A stretch of DNA of 64,000 nt from Diploptera punctata (Eukaryota > Arthropoda > Insecta > Blattodea > Blaberidae): assembly GCA_030220185.1 (NCBI GenBank), contig JASPKZ010004576.1, positions 199,001-263,000 on the forward strand, in the 5' to 3' direction. The notes beneath the pieces are model-generated. The model saw only the letters and a program-made list of their open reading frames with translations. It searched no databases and had not been told where the DNA came from. Positions 63,771-64,000 of this stretch are shown here, in pieces (the first letter of the stretch is position 1; every line of letters starts with the position of its first letter). The position numbers were made by a program, and so were the translations under genes.

Positions 63771-64000
63771 AAGCCTAAAAAAAGTATCTTGTCTATTTCG
63801 TGTCATTTGATCCAAAAAAATTACCCTAAGGACTTTTTTCTCAAGTATTTGTAATATCTTATCTTAAAGTAATAGATTATGTTTATAAAACGAGCCTGAA
63901 GCCAAAAAAAAAGTCTGTGGTCTGTTTCGTGTCATTTGATCCAAAAATTATCCTAAGAACTTTTTTCTCAAATACTTGTAATCTCTTATCTTAAAGTAAT
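63771..64000 (-). mobile_element. LINE-2 fragment, tandemly duplicated, running off the window
   Basis: CCTAAGGACTTTTTTCTCAAGTATTTGTAAT and CCTAAGAACTTTTTTCTCAAATACTTGTAAT match the FLRKIFG/VFENKV region of LINE-2. The whole ~129-bp segment, starting GCCTGAAGCC, is present twice (63771, 63900); the second is cut by the window edge. Confidence 0.6.

Overview
This is a 64 kb stretch of AT-rich, repeat-saturated animal nuclear DNA. I read it as a hemimetabolous insect, most likely a cockroach or termite (Blattodea). The reasons are a two-exon RR-type cuticle protein gene with canonical GT-AG splice sites, arthropod-type mariner/DUF4817 transposase remnants, several APE-type LINE families, tRNA-headed SINEs and many (TAA)n arrays. 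The order-level call is inference. Nothing here is bacterial, viral or organellar.

Only one host gene is visible. It is a pro-resilin-like RR-2 cuticle protein on the minus strand, with exon 1 at 58665-58853 and exon 2 at 49864-50100. Both junctions are phase 0 and the predicted product is 141 aa. Its 8.56 kb intron is packed with LINE copies, a hairpin retroposon and simple repeats, including an inverted LINE pair and a LINE inserted 82 bp from the splice acceptor with a 13-bp target-site duplication (TSD).

Everything else is mobile or repeated DNA. 0-6.3 kb: two internally deleted mariner-type elements, LINE ends, SINEs, a palindromic element and a piggyBac-like MITE. 6.3-18.6 kb: three long LINEs (6.3-9.2, 10.5-12.3, 15.0-18.6), each bracketed on both sides by (TAA)n. 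18.6-30.3 kb: SINE dimers, LINE ends, a MITE, a mariner-type deletion element and a 431-bp near-perfect palindrome inserted in a SINE. 30.4-31.8 and 61.9-62.5 kb: tandem ~298-bp units, each carrying a tRNA-like gene. 32-49 kb: a broken arthropod repeat-associated ORF, LINE ends, hairpin-ended elements, many SINEs, a mariner-type inverted derivative, a gene-fragment inverted repeat and a second tRNA/core composite. 49-59 kb: the cuticle gene and its intron. 59-64 kb: LINE ends, a mariner-type transposase fragment split from its left flank by a SINE with perfect TSD, tRNA-like units, and LINE fragments.

The most interesting signals are: (i) a family of retroposons whose body is a long, near-perfect palindrome with variable inner sequence and 12-19-bp TSDs; (ii) a repeat family in which one conserved core carries different tRNA-like heads; and (iii) LINEs that sit inside (TAA)n arrays in one orientation.

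Family labels used below are local. LINE-1a has a GAA/GAT-repeat 3' end, LINE-1b a GATA tail, LINE-1c an FADG motif, LINE-2 a YADD motif with a (AGTT/AAGT) tail, and LINE-J is Jockey/CR1-like with an (ATT)n tail. SINE-A, SINE-B and SINE-C are three tRNA-headed families. FB is the palindromic family and HP the hairpin-ended family. No database search was possible, so none of these families has been matched to a reference name.
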